A stretch of DNA of 64,000 bases from NCBI RefSeq assembly GCF_002197845.1, contig NZ_NIDE01000017.1:1286712-1350711 (forward strand), read 5' to 3'. Both the position numbers and the translations under genes were made by a program. Below are positions 27,760 through 36,296 of this stretch, piece after piece (positions within the stretch are counted from its first letter, which is position 1; each line of letters opens with the position of its first letter). Origin of the DNA: Fimbriiglobus ruber (GTDB taxonomy: Bacteria > Planctomycetota > Planctomycetia > Gemmatales > Gemmataceae). Under the pieces are notes generated by a model, which searched no databases, had not been told where the DNA came from, and saw only the letters and a program-made list of their open reading frames with translations.

Positions 27760-28779
27760 TCACCACCGCATGACGGCCGTTCCCCACGCGAGACCGGCCC
27801 CGAACCCGCTGAGGACAGCGAGCTGGCTTTCCCGTAAACGTCCCTCCGCGAGTGCCTCGTCCAGGGCGATGGGGATCGAACCGGCCGACGTGTTTCCGTA
27901 CTTTTCCAGGTTGTTGAACACCTTCGACCGCGGAATGTGCAGCACGTCGATGGCCGCGTTGATGATCCGGATGTTCGCCTGGTGCGCGACGTACAGATCG
28001 ATGTCACCCGGGGTTAGTTTCGCGGCCCCGAGGGTGTCCTGGATCGTGTCGCAGAGGATGTCGACGGCCCAGCGAAAGACGGCCCGGCCGTCCATGAACA
28101 TGAAGTGTTTGCCTTGGGCGAGGTGCTCCGGCGCCGGTGGGAGTCGGCTGCCGCCGGCCTCGCGCTGGAGCAACGGCCCGCCCGACCCGTCGGCCCCCAT
28201 GCTGTACGCGAGAATGCCCTGGTCCGGGCGGCCGCGCTCGATGATGACGGCCCCGGCCCCGTCGCCGAATAGCGGGTAGGTCTTGATGTCGTCGGGATTG
28301 AGAACCCGGCTGTTCGTGTCCCCACCAATGACGAGGGCGCGGTCGCTCGCGCCGCTGACAACGTAAGCAGCGGCCGTAATCAGGGCGTACATGAACCCCG
28401 CACAGGCGGCTTCGACCTCGATTGCCGGGCCGACCAACCCGAGCCGGTGTTGAACCAGACAGGCGGTGGATGGAAACGACATGTCGGGCGTGAACGTACC
28501 CAGGACGAGCAGGTCGCAGTCCTTGGCCGTCAGACCCGTTTTCGCGAAGCAGTCGTTCGCCGCCTCGACGCACAGGTCGGACGTCGCCTGATGAGGCAGC
28601 GCGTGCCGCCGTTCGAGAATCCCGGTCCGCTTAACGATCCAGTCGGAATCGAACCCGAGGCGGGCGTGGAGGTGATCGTTGCTAACGACGGCATCGGGAA
28701 CATATTTCCCGGACCCGATCACCCGGACCCCCATCAGGGACCGGCACTTCGGCCGCGGCAAAGGACGTTCGCTGGTCAT
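27760..28779 (-). CDS. fabH: 3-oxoacyl-ACP synthase III (KAS III, FabH)
   Basis: A 339-aa thiolase-fold condensing enzyme that starts fatty acid synthesis from acetyl-CoA (or another acyl-CoA) and malonyl-ACP. The catalytic triad is Cys126 in EAACAGF, His266 in VAHQANIRI and Asn296 in GNTSAGSIP. The C-terminal SGFGAGLAWG loop is normal. The 15 N-terminal residues before MGVRVIGSGKYVP are longer than usual; the ATG at residue 16 is an alternative start. No other fab gene is adjacent. A TATAAT on the minus strand at 28852-28847 may be its -10 element. Confidence 0.94.
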   Translation of the reverse strand: MTSERPLPRPKCRSLMGVRVIGSGKYVPDAVVSNDHLHARLGFDSDWIVKRTGILERRHALPHQATSDLCVEAANDCFAKTGLTAKDCDLLVLGTFTPDMSFPSTACLVQHRLGLVGPAIEVEAACAGFMYALITAAAYVVSGASDRALVIGGDTNSRVLNPDDIKTYPLFGDGAGAVIIERGRPDQGILAYSMGADGSGGPLLQREAGGSRLPPAPEHLAQGKHFMFMDGRAVFRWAVDILCDTIQDTLGAAKLTPGDIDLYVAHQANIRIINAAIDVLHIPRSKVFNNLEKYGNTSAGSIPIALDEALAEGRLRESQLAVLSGFGAGLAWGTAVMRW

Positions 28780-28846
28780 CGGAGCAGTATTCTCGGTCGG
28801 TCTGGGGGCCGGGGTGCCGCGGTCAGGCGGCCGCGGCAGGATGAGT

Positions 28847-28880
28847 ATTATAAGAAGACGCCCCCGGAATTCCGGGGGGC
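28847..28880 (-). promoter_or_regulatory. Possible fabH promoter and adjacent GC palindrome
   Basis: The minus strand reads TATAAT at 28852-28847, about 70 bases before the fabH start. Just upstream a GC-rich stem (CGCCCCCGGAA / TTCCGGGGGGCG, about 28859-28881, one extra G) lies between the upstream secreted-protein gene and fabH. The stem could terminate the first gene while the -10 restarts transcription. There is no good -35 element. Confidence 0.4.
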
Positions 28881-28918
28881 GGAAACGAGAAATGCCATCT
28901 TATCCGGCACCCGCCGAT

Positions 28919-30286
28919 CTACTCGGCCCGTGCTTCGGCGCCGCTTTCCAGAAAAGCCAGCTGCGCATCGACAACCAGAGCTGTCGCGTCGACCCGCAGT
29001 AAGCCGTTGGTCGGCGTGAGGTGGACCCCGCCGGTGAGAAAGCGCGCACGAAACGCCCGTTCAAAATGCTCGGCGGATTCTTCGGTGAACTGCAACCCGC
29101 GGGCGAACGCCAGCCCGTCGACCGCGGCCGCTCGGTACTTATTGAAGCGCGCGAGGTCGGGAACCTGACGGGTCAATTTGGCCGCCGCTACGAGGGCCGC
29201 CGCGCACGTCGCACTCTCGACCCCGGGCTCGAGGCTCGCCTGGGCCGGCGCTTGCCCGGCTTTAAACCCACCCGCCCAGGCCGCCACCCGCGCGTCGGCT
29301 CGGGTGTGCTGACAGGCACACAGCCAGTCGGCCATTTCAAACGCGGCGTCACGGGACGCCGCGTCTTTGCCATTCGCGAAGTAAAACTCGACGCAGCCAT
29401 GGATTAACGTGGCCGCGAGTGCGGCCGTCGGCTGGGCTCGGAAGGTGGACCGGTAGTAGACGGTGGCCCGCATCGCTGCGTCCCGTTTCCACGCCTCCGG
29501 CTTCGCGCGATGACTCACCGCAATGGCTCGCAGCGCGAGTCCGGGGTACGTACACGCACCTTCCGGATCAGTCTTTCCGGGGTCGTCGGTCGGGGTATCG
29601 GTGTGGTTGATCGCCCCGTTCGGGCAGCACTGTTTGCGGAGGAACGCGCACAGCGATTCGGCTTCCGCGTGGAGTTTTGCGTCCGGGATCTGGTACGCGG
29701 CCAGGGCCAGGACCGCGGCCAACCCGACGCGGTTACACCGATCGGACGGGGCTTCCGGTACGCGGCACGTCGGGTCGGACGGGTCGGGTTTGGTCAGGGT
29801 GAGCAGAACCATCACGGCCTGCGTCGCCCGCGCGGAGAGTTCCTGTTCGCCGGTAAACCGGGCCGCTTCTGCCAGGGCGAGGGCCGCCAGTGCCTGGCGG
29901 AAATCATTGTCACCAGCCAGCGGCATTCGCAGGGCCGGGTTCAACCCGTAGAGAAAGCGGCCGTTGGCCTGATTCATTCGATACAGCCAAGCCGCCCCGG
30001 CCCGCATCGAGTAAACGGCCTGCACGGTTTCCGGCGGGAATGTGGACAGGTCGTGGAATCTCGCGATCGGGGCCGCGGCCGTTTCCGCGACGCTCGCGGA
30101 AGGGACACTCGTCCCGGCCGCCGGGCTGACGGGCGGGGTCGGCCGCGGCAGGGCACCGGTCACGGAGGGCGGTAACGCGCGGGGTTCTTCCGGCACCGGG
30201 GGGACTTGCCCCCGGGCGAAGGCTGCGAACGACAATCCACCCAGAGTGGCGACCGAAACGGCAAATAGTTTGCGTGTAAGACGCAT
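28919..30286 (-). CDS. Secreted alpha/alpha-toroid-like protein
   Basis: A 455-aa exported protein. A signal peptide (MRLTRKLFAVSVATLGGLSFAAFARG) precedes a Pro/Ala-rich linker (about residues 30-75) and then helical repeats such as FRQALAALALAEAARFTGEQ, VGLAAVLALAAYQIPD and GLALRAIAVSHRAKPEAW. Their spacing resembles the alpha/alpha toroids of terpene cyclase-like or six-hairpin glycosidase-like proteins, a common planctomycete type. Cys pairs (CCPNGAIN, CACQHTRAD) suggest disulfides. No catalytic motif is clear, so the activity is not assigned. Confidence 0.75.
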   Translation of the reverse strand: MRLTRKLFAVSVATLGGLSFAAFARGQVPPVPEEPRALPPSVTGALPRPTPPVSPAAGTSVPSASVAETAAAPIARFHDLSTFPPETVQAVYSMRAGAAWLYRMNQANGRFLYGLNPALRMPLAGDNDFRQALAALALAEAARFTGEQELSARATQAVMVLLTLTKPDPSDPTCRVPEAPSDRCNRVGLAAVLALAAYQIPDAKLHAEAESLCAFLRKQCCPNGAINHTDTPTDDPGKTDPEGACTYPGLALRAIAVSHRAKPEAWKRDAAMRATVYYRSTFRAQPTAALAATLIHGCVEFYFANGKDAASRDAAFEMADWLCACQHTRADARVAAWAGGFKAGQAPAQASLEPGVESATCAAALVAAAKLTRQVPDLARFNKYRAAAVDGLAFARGLQFTEESAEHFERAFRARFLTGGVHLTPTNGLLRVDATALVVDAQLAFLESGAEARAE

Positions 30287-30545
30287 GCCCGAGCCTCCTT
30301 GCCCGCGGACCGCGATGACTTTCGCGCAGTTAAAAGTAATTTGGGCAGTTTTGCAAGACGAAGTTGAGACAGGCGTTCGGCGGAGCTGAGATCATGTGCC
30401 GGGTGTGAATTCGTCAGAATGATGAGGCTGGCAAAGGCACGTTACGATCGTGATCGGCACCAATCCCGGCGCGCAAAACGGAACCGCGTGCGACGGGCAG
30501 TTTGGCCCGGCACACGCGGCGACGACTTCCGCCCGCGGGCAGAAT

Positions 30546-30854
30546 TTAGCCGACGATTTCCTTCACCCGAACCCGGACGTACGGCTGGGTGTGGCCGCGG
30601 AGCCGCTTGGACGCTTTGCGGCGGCGGAACTTCTGGGTGATGGTCTTTGTCCTGGGGAAGTCCACGACTTCCGCCACGATCTTGGCGCCGGCGACGAGCG
30701 GCTGTCCGATCGTGACCGCCCCGTCCTTGGAGACGAGGAGAACCTTAGTCAGTTCGAGAGTGGCGCCGACCTCGATTTCCCGGTGGTCGATGACAATCAG
30801 GGCACCGGCTTCGGCTCGGTACTGGCGGCTGCCGTCTTCAAAAATCGCGTACAT
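30546..30854 (-). CDS. rplU: 50S ribosomal protein bL21
   Basis: The 102-aa large-subunit protein bL21. It starts MYAIFEDGSRQYR, has the conserved VLLVSKDG block, then KFRRRKASKRLRGHTQPYVRV..., the rRNA-binding tail. The ATG at 30854 is preceded by GTGGAG, and a longer frame from 30866 lacks that. In most bacteria rpmA (bL27) follows immediately; here the next 259 bases hold no ribosomal gene and the following gene is unrelated. Confidence 0.95.
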   Translation of the reverse strand: MYAIFEDGSRQYRAEAGALIVIDHREIEVGATLELTKVLLVSKDGAVTIGQPLVAGAKIVAEVVDFPRTKTITQKFRRRKASKRLRGHTQPYVRVRVKEIVG

Positions 30855-30976
30855 GATCGACTCCACTTTGCGTGAAGCAAGTAATATAGCGGCCCTCGGA
30901 AGGTTGACCAGCGGCGAACAGAGAAAAACTGTGCCGCCACCGGTGCCTGGTCATGTGGACGGTTTTTGTGGGGTGA

Positions 30977-31265
30977 CGTCTTGGGGCTCGGCCCCAAACC
31001 CCGCCGGAGGGGTTGGACCCCTCCGGACCTCCTCACTTGCTCCCGACCCGCGGACTCATCCCAGAGCGGATGAGTCCGCGGGTCGCTCACAGGGGTCTGG
31101 GTTGATTGCGGCAGGAAGACAACGACTCTTCGTTGATTCTAGAAATGGTCCCGCGAGCGATCCGTGGGGCGATCCGCTTTGGGATCGCCCCACGGATCGG
31201 GAGCCGAAGGGAGGTCCGGAGGGGTCCAACCCCTCCGGCGGGGTTTGGGGCCGAGCCCCAAGACG
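30977..31265. repeat. Nested inverted-repeat element (56-bp terminal arms)
   Basis: Outer arms at 30977-31032 and 31210-31265 are 56-bp perfect inverted repeats. Inside lie two further stem-loops: 31045-31061 with 31068-31084 (17 bp, 6-nt loop) and 31158-31175 with 31182-31199 (18 bp, 6-nt loop). All open frames here are Pro/Gly-rich shadows. No transposase gene and no flanking target duplication are visible, so it may be a mobile cassette relic or a folding RNA. Confidence 0.85.
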
Positions 31266-31478
31266 CCCTCCCTGGAATCCCCAGCCACACGACTGCCGAC
31301 GACCGCTTCGATCGCTGGACAGAGGGCGAGTCCCTCGGGAAAAACTGCCGTCGTGGTTCGACGCCTCTCGACGCGAGGCCACTCAACTCCGCATTGACCC
31401 CACCGCGGCCCGAGGTTATGGGTCGCCGAAAAGGATCGGTGCGAACCGGTCGGGGCTCTGGGCTATGGGGGGTGCGCG

Positions 31479-32393
31479 GTGGCACGCTTATTCGCGCTGG
31501 CCGCGGGGCTCGCGGTCATGTCGGGGGTGACCGGGTGCGCGTCGACGTGGGACACGATCACGAGTAAATCGTTCCGCGAAAGCCTGAAGGACAAGCCGTA
31601 CGGCACGATGTTCGGCAAACCGCCGGACCCGCTGGAAACCCTCCGGAATAGTCCGGAAGGGGAGGCCCGCGCCAAGGCGATGAAACTGATCAAGGAGCCG
31701 GCGGCCGAGAAACACTCTGCCGAGGAGCAGGACGAGGTGATGCAGATCCTGACCTCGGCGGCGACGACCGATCCGAGCCCGTGGGTGCGGATCGCGGCGA
31801 TCGACGCGCTCGGTCGGTTCCACGACCCGCGGGCGGCCGACGTTCTCAAACAGGCGTATTTTAACGCGCCTGGCCGCCTGCCGGGCAACCTGGCCAAGCC
31901 CGAGGCCGAAAAGAGCCCGATTGTGCAAGCCGGCGCCCGCGAGCCCGGTCTCCTTGGGGACCGGCTCGGGCTAGGCGGCCCGCAGGGATTCACGGCCGAC
32001 CAGGTGGCGACCGTCCGGGGCCGCGCGATCGATTCGATGGCCAAGACCGGCGGCCCGAAGTCGCTCGAATTCCTGGCGGGGATCGCGATCGGCAAAGACC
32101 ACTTCATGAACGACGACGTCAACACCCAGGAATTCGTCCGCCAGCGCGCGGTCGACGGGATATCCCAAATGCGCACGAAAGAAGCGGTGGTCGTCCTGGC
32201 CAAGGTTCTGGCGGCGGAGAAGGACAAGGACATCACACTTACTGCGAAAGCCCACGAGGGCCTGGTTCAGTTGACGGGGAAGAATCTGCCCGCGGATCCG
32301 GAGAAATGGAACGGGGTCGTCCAGGCGGAATTTGAAATCGTCCCCGAGCCGAACGCCATCCAAAGAGCCATTGGGTTTACGACCCAGAAGTAA
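31479..32393 (+). CDS. HEAT-repeat lipoprotein
   Basis: A 304-aa protein starting at GTG with a GGGGGTG site upstream. The N-terminus has a lipoprotein signal with lipobox GVTGC, so it is anchored to a membrane. The rest is helical: PSPWVRIAAIDALGRFHDPRAADVLKQAY, GRAIDSMAKTGG and QRAVDGISQMRTKEAVVVLAKVL are HEAT-like repeats, which usually mediate protein contacts. A terminator hairpin follows. Partner and function are unknown. Confidence 0.83.
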   Translation: MARLFALAAGLAVMSGVTGCASTWDTITSKSFRESLKDKPYGTMFGKPPDPLETLRNSPEGEARAKAMKLIKEPAAEKHSAEEQDEVMQILTSAATTDPSPWVRIAAIDALGRFHDPRAADVLKQAYFNAPGRLPGNLAKPEAEKSPIVQAGAREPGLLGDRLGLGGPQGFTADQVATVRGRAIDSMAKTGGPKSLEFLAGIAIGKDHFMNDDVNTQEFVRQRAVDGISQMRTKEAVVVLAKVLAAEKDKDITLTAKAHEGLVQLTGKNLPADPEKWNGVVQAEFEIVPEPNAIQRAIGFTTQK

Positions 32394-32409
32394 CGGCAGT
32401 CGATCGAGT

Positions 32410-32434
32410 CAAGACCCGTCGCCGACGGGTCTTG
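32410..32434 (+). terminator. Hairpin terminator after the HEAT lipoprotein gene
   Basis: Arms CAAGACCCGTC (32410-32420) and GACGGGTCTTG (32424-32434) form an 11-bp stem with a 3-nt loop, followed by GCATTTCTT. It lies 17 bases after the stop codon. Confidence 0.75.
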
Positions 32435-32586
32435 GCATTTCTTGCTCGACCCGGTCACAATTCCAACACTCGGCTGGGTATACACGCCTCCTTGCCGCCC
32501 CCCGTGCCAGGGTCGTATGTCTTGCCGTGCCCGACCCAGCGGCTTCACGCCGGTGCGGGGCCACTCGTCGAACAGAGGCGCCGCCC

Positions 32587-33294
32587 GTGCAGTACATCAA
32601 GCCGTACACGTATTTCGTCAAGAAGCCCGGCGGCATGACCAACCTGATGTGGGGGTCGCTCGCACTGTTCAGCACGTCGTTCATCCCGCTCATCGGCCAA
32701 CTCGTGCTGCTCGGGTACCAGTCGGAAATCGTCGACGATCTCGAGAACGACCCGGATATCGCTGACTACCCGGACTTCGACACCAGCAGGTTCGTCCCGT
32801 ACCTGACCCGGAGTGTCTGGCCGCTGGTGGCACAGTTGATCGTTGGCGTAGTTTTGTTGGGCCTGATTTTTATTTCTTTCGTGGTGGGAGTGGGAGCCTG
32901 GTTTCTGACAAAAGAACCCCTGGTCGGAGTGCTCGTGGGTCTCGTGCTGGTGTGCCCGCTGACGATTTTCGGGACGATGTTGTCCTGGCCGATGATGTTA
33001 CACGCTCAGTTGAGCCAGCAGTTCCAGTTCGGTTTGTCCCTGCGGTTCACCAACGAGTTCGTCCGCAAAGTCGGCGGTCAGATGTTCGTTACGGTGATCG
33101 TCCACATCGTGATCGCCATGGCGATCACGATGGTCGGGATGTTGTTTTTCTGCGTCGGCATGTACCCCGCGACCGTAATCGGGCTTATGGCACAAGAACA
33201 TTACATGGTTCAGCTCTACCGCCTTTACCTCGACCAGGGTGGCGAACCCATTGGCGGGCCGGCCGAGACACTGATGCAAGACGAAGAGTATTGA
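32587..33294 (+). CDS. DUF4013 multi-span membrane protein
   Basis: A 235-aa integral membrane protein starting at GTG (VQYIKPYTYFVKKPGGMTNL). The block IPLIGQLVLLGYQSEIVDDLE matches the start of DUF4013. Four to five hydrophobic segments follow, including VAQLIVGVVLLGLIFISFVV and VIVHIVIAMAITMVGMLFF. An AGAGG site precedes the GTG. DUF4013 proteins have no established function. It is single, in a gap between the HEAT lipoprotein and the DUF1549 gene. Confidence 0.8.
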   Translation: MQYIKPYTYFVKKPGGMTNLMWGSLALFSTSFIPLIGQLVLLGYQSEIVDDLENDPDIADYPDFDTSRFVPYLTRSVWPLVAQLIVGVVLLGLIFISFVVGVGAWFLTKEPLVGVLVGLVLVCPLTIFGTMLSWPMMLHAQLSQQFQFGLSLRFTNEFVRKVGGQMFVTVIVHIVIAMAITMVGMLFFCVGMYPATVIGLMAQEHYMVQLYRLYLDQGGEPIGGPAETLMQDEEY

Positions 33295-33510
33295 GTTTTC
33301 CCTACCGATCGAGCGCCCAACAGCAGGTTCACCACGTCACCCGCGTGCCCAAAATCGGTGACGTGCGGCACGAGCGATTTCTTGATTTCGCTTGCGACGG
33401 GCTCGTCCGTCGAATAAGTTTTAAAGGTGTCGGAACTCCTGCCTCGTTGGCTATCCCGCCAGAATTCGCTTCGCAGTCGGTCGGCTTCTCCCTGTGCCCG
33501 CGAGACGCGC

Positions 33511-35721
33511 ATGTTCCGCTTCGCGCTGATCTGTCTTCCGCTGTTCGTCGCCGCGCCCGTCCGTGGTGCGGAGGCGGCCGCCCCGTCGTTCCTGAATGAA
33601 GTCGTGCCCGTGCTGACGAAGCAGGGGTGCAGCCAGGGGTCTTGTCACGGGAAAGGGGCGGGACAGAACGGGTTCCGGCTCTCCCTCCGCGGGTACGCGC
33701 CGGACCAGGATTTCCGCTGGCTCACCCGCGAGTTCGACGGCCGGCGACTCGACGCCGCTGATCCTTCACGGAGCCTGCTCCTCCTCAAGGCGACCGGGCA
33801 GGTGCCGCACGAGGGCGGCCGACTCTTCGGCACGGGCGACCGCGAATTTCAAACGCTCCTCGCGTGGCTCTCCGCTGGCGCGCCGGGGCCGAATGCGGCC
33901 GACGCGAAGATCACGAAGCTCGAAGTCACGCCCGGCGACAAGGTCATGGCCGTCGGCCAGACCGAGCAGCTTACCGCGTGGGCCACGTTCTCGGACGGCT
34001 CGCGGCGGGATGTCACCTGGCTGACGAAGTTCGAGACCAACGACGCGGCCGTCGCGGGCGTCTCCTTCACGGGGCAGGTTAAGGCGAAGCGGAACGGTGC
34101 GACCGCGATTCGCGCGGCGTTCCTGACCGAAGTGGCGGTCGCCACGTTCGCCGTTCCGTTCGAGAAGTCGGTCGACCCGAAGCTGTTCGTAGCGAAGAAT
34201 AACTTCGTCGACGAACACGTGTTTGCCAAGCTCCGCGACTTGCGAATCGAGCCGTCCGACCTGTCGCCGGACGAAGAGTTCATCCGCCGGGCGTTCCTCG
34301 ACACCACCGGAACATTGCCGACCGCCGACGAGGTCCGGGCGTTTACCGCGGATACGGCCGCGGACAAGCGCGCGAAGCTGATCGACGCCCTGCTCGCCCG
34401 CCCCGAGTTCGTGGATTACTGGACCCTGTTCCTCGGCGACCTGTTCCAGAACCGCAAGGAGCGGGACCACGACGTTCGCGGCGTCAAAGGCGTCCGCCAG
34501 TTTCACGAATGGCTCCGCAAGCAAGTGGCCGTTAACCGGCCGTGGGACGAGCTGGCGCGGGACGTGTTGACCGCGACCGGGAAGAACACGGTCAGCCCGG
34601 CCGTCGGGTATTACATCGTGATCGTCGGCGAACACAACGAGACGGAGAAATCGGAGGTGGCCGAGTCGGTCGCCCAGGCGTTCCTCGGCACCCGTATCGG
34701 CTGCGCCCGCTGCCACAACCACCCGCTCGAAAAGTACACGCAGGACGACTTCTACCACTTCGCCGCGTATTTCAGCCGCGTGAAGTTAGAGCGGAAGGAA
34801 TCCAAGCAGGGGCCGACAACCCTCATGGTCGCCCACCGCGACCCGAACCAGGCCAAGAACCCGGTTGGCGTGAACCAGCCGCGGACCGGCCAGTTTATGA
34901 AGCCGCAGCCGCTCGACCGCTCGGTTGCGGACGTGAAGCCGACCGACGACCCGCGGGCGAAGCTGGCCGGTTGGATGACCGACCCCAAGAACGAGTTCTT
35001 CGCCGGGGCGATGGTGAACCGCGTGTGGCGACATTTACTCGGCGTTGGTCTGGTCGAGCCGGTGGACGACCTCCGGGCGACCAACCCACCCACGAATCCC
35101 GCCCTCTGGGCCGCATTGAAGCAGGAATTCGTCGGCCACAAGTACGACCTGAAGCACCTGATCCGCGTGATCCTGAACTCCCGGGCCTATCAGCTCACGT
35201 CGGCGACGAAGCCGGGCAACGAGACCGACAGCCGCTTCTACTCCCACTACTACGCCCGCCGGTTGCCGGCGGAAGTGCTGCTCGACGCCCTCACCTCGGC
35301 CACCGGGGTGGGCGAGAAGTTCGACGGCTACCCCGAAGGCGTCCGCGCAGTCCAGATCCCCGATCCGCACGCCTATTCGCAATTCCTGAAGATGTTCGGC
35401 AGTTCCGAGCGCGTGACCAGCTGTGCCTGCGAGCGGAACGGCGAGGTGACGCTGCCGCAATTGCTGAATCTACAAAACGGCGACCGTCTTCTGGCGAAGC
35501 TGCGCGACGGCAGCGGAGCCCTGGCGAAGTTGCTGAAAGACGCGAAGTCCGACGACGCACTGACCGAAGAATTGTTCCTGCGCACTCTGTCTCGCCGGCC
35601 GACCGCCGACGAACAAGCGGCTGTCAAGCGGGCGGTCGCGGCCGGCGATCCGCGCGATGAGGTTTACCGCGACTTGTTCTGGGCGCTGTTGAACGCGAAG
35701 AGCTTTGCGTTCAATCACTGA
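33511..35721 (+). CDS. Secreted DUF1549/DUF1553 protein with Ig-like and cytochrome-type motifs
   Basis: A 736-aa exported protein of the planctomycete family that pairs with DUF1501 proteins. After the signal peptide (MFRFALICLPLFVAAPVRGA) comes CSQGSCHG (Cys40, Cys45), a cytochrome-like motif that is CxxxxCH rather than CxxCH. A bacterial Ig-like segment lies around residues 130-220. DUF1549 carries DLSPDEEFIRRAFLDTTG and a second motif CARCHNHPLEKYTQDDFY (Cys401, Cys404, His405). DUF1553 follows, with VNRVWRHLLGVGLVEPVDD and YYARRLPAEVLLDALTSATG. Start is the ATG at 33511. Role unknown; redox or polysaccharide handling is often proposed. Confidence 0.92.
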   Translation: MFRFALICLPLFVAAPVRGAEAAAPSFLNEVVPVLTKQGCSQGSCHGKGAGQNGFRLSLRGYAPDQDFRWLTREFDGRRLDAADPSRSLLLLKATGQVPHEGGRLFGTGDREFQTLLAWLSAGAPGPNAADAKITKLEVTPGDKVMAVGQTEQLTAWATFSDGSRRDVTWLTKFETNDAAVAGVSFTGQVKAKRNGATAIRAAFLTEVAVATFAVPFEKSVDPKLFVAKNNFVDEHVFAKLRDLRIEPSDLSPDEEFIRRAFLDTTGTLPTADEVRAFTADTAADKRAKLIDALLARPEFVDYWTLFLGDLFQNRKERDHDVRGVKGVRQFHEWLRKQVAVNRPWDELARDVLTATGKNTVSPAVGYYIVIVGEHNETEKSEVAESVAQAFLGTRIGCARCHNHPLEKYTQDDFYHFAAYFSRVKLERKESKQGPTTLMVAHRDPNQAKNPVGVNQPRTGQFMKPQPLDRSVADVKPTDDPRAKLAGWMTDPKNEFFAGAMVNRVWRHLLGVGLVEPVDDLRATNPPTNPALWAALKQEFVGHKYDLKHLIRVILNSRAYQLTSATKPGNETDSRFYSHYYARRLPAEVLLDALTSATGVGEKFDGYPEGVRAVQIPDPHAYSQFLKMFGSSERVTSCACERNGEVTLPQLLNLQNGDRLLAKLRDGSGALAKLLKDAKSDDALTEELFLRTLSRRPTADEQAAVKRAVAAGDPRDEVYRDLFWALLNAKSFAFNH

Positions 35722-35785
35722 AAAAGCTGAGTCCTACGTTGCCGTCCATTTATAGTTTCACGGGGGAAAATAGGTTCCGTGTTTT

Positions 35786-35959
35786 AGCCTGAAAGGCTGG
35801 TGGTTCTCAGCCCAGGGCAACGCCCTGGGTCGCACAATCGCCAGAGTTTTCAGCCTGAAGGGCTGATGCAAACGTGATCGCGGGGAATCGGAAATGTATA
35901 CCCGGCGGGAAGTTTCCCAGGGCGTTGCCCTGGGCTGAGAACCACCAGCCTTTCAGGCT
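35786..35959. repeat. Long perfect inverted repeat (44-bp arms)
   Basis: Arms at 35786-35829 and 35916-35959 are perfect complements around an 86-nt centre, itself containing another AGCCTGAAGGGCTGATG-like copy (about 35851-35870). The arm contains short internal palindromes (CAGGGCAACGCCCTG). It lies between the DUF1549 gene and the convergent antitoxin-like gene, suggesting a bidirectional terminator or repeat-element origin. Confidence 0.88.
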
Positions 35960-35967
35960 GAAAACGC

Positions 35968-36222
35968 CTACGCAAGCGGCTCCCGTTCTTCGTACCAGCC
36001 TTGGTCGCCGCGCACGAATGTCGGGTCGTTAATTGAGCCCACAATCCGCTCGAAGAATCCGGGCGGCCAGCCGAGTTCTTCCGGCGTGGGCTTGCGGTCG
36101 TCGCCGTTGGTCGCCGTCTTGGGACGTACCACGATGTCGTATTCGCCGGCCGCGCCGACCGGAATGTCCAGGTGCAACACGCCGTCCGGCCCAGCGGTGG
36201 CCGATAGGGAAATCACGCTCAC
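35968..36222 (-). CDS. Small antitoxin-like hypothetical protein (orphan)
   Basis: An 84-aa protein, MSVISLSATAGPDGVLHLDIPVGAAGEYDIVV... The opening strand pair (LSATAGPDGVLHLDIPV) and the acidic C-terminus (YEEREPLA) resemble small planctomycete proteins that sit beside PIN-domain (VapC) toxins and act as antitoxins. Here no PIN gene is adjacent, so it would be an orphan. The frame is short and the assignment is by resemblance only. It diverges from the DUF1501 gene, whose start is 74 bases away. Confidence 0.65.
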   Translation of the reverse strand: MSVISLSATAGPDGVLHLDIPVGAAGEYDIVVRPKTATNGDDRKPTPEELGWPPGFFERIVGSINDPTFVRGDQGWYEEREPLA

Positions 36223-36296
36223 GGAAAAGCCCTCCGACTGTGGCTCGGTTTCGGTTAGGATATTGTAACGACACGCCCACCCTGCCGGGGTTCCCT

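Noticed and set aside
31087-31485. Open frames within the nested inverted repeats
   Set aside because: They consist of Gly/Pro/Arg-rich translations of the repeat arms on both strands.
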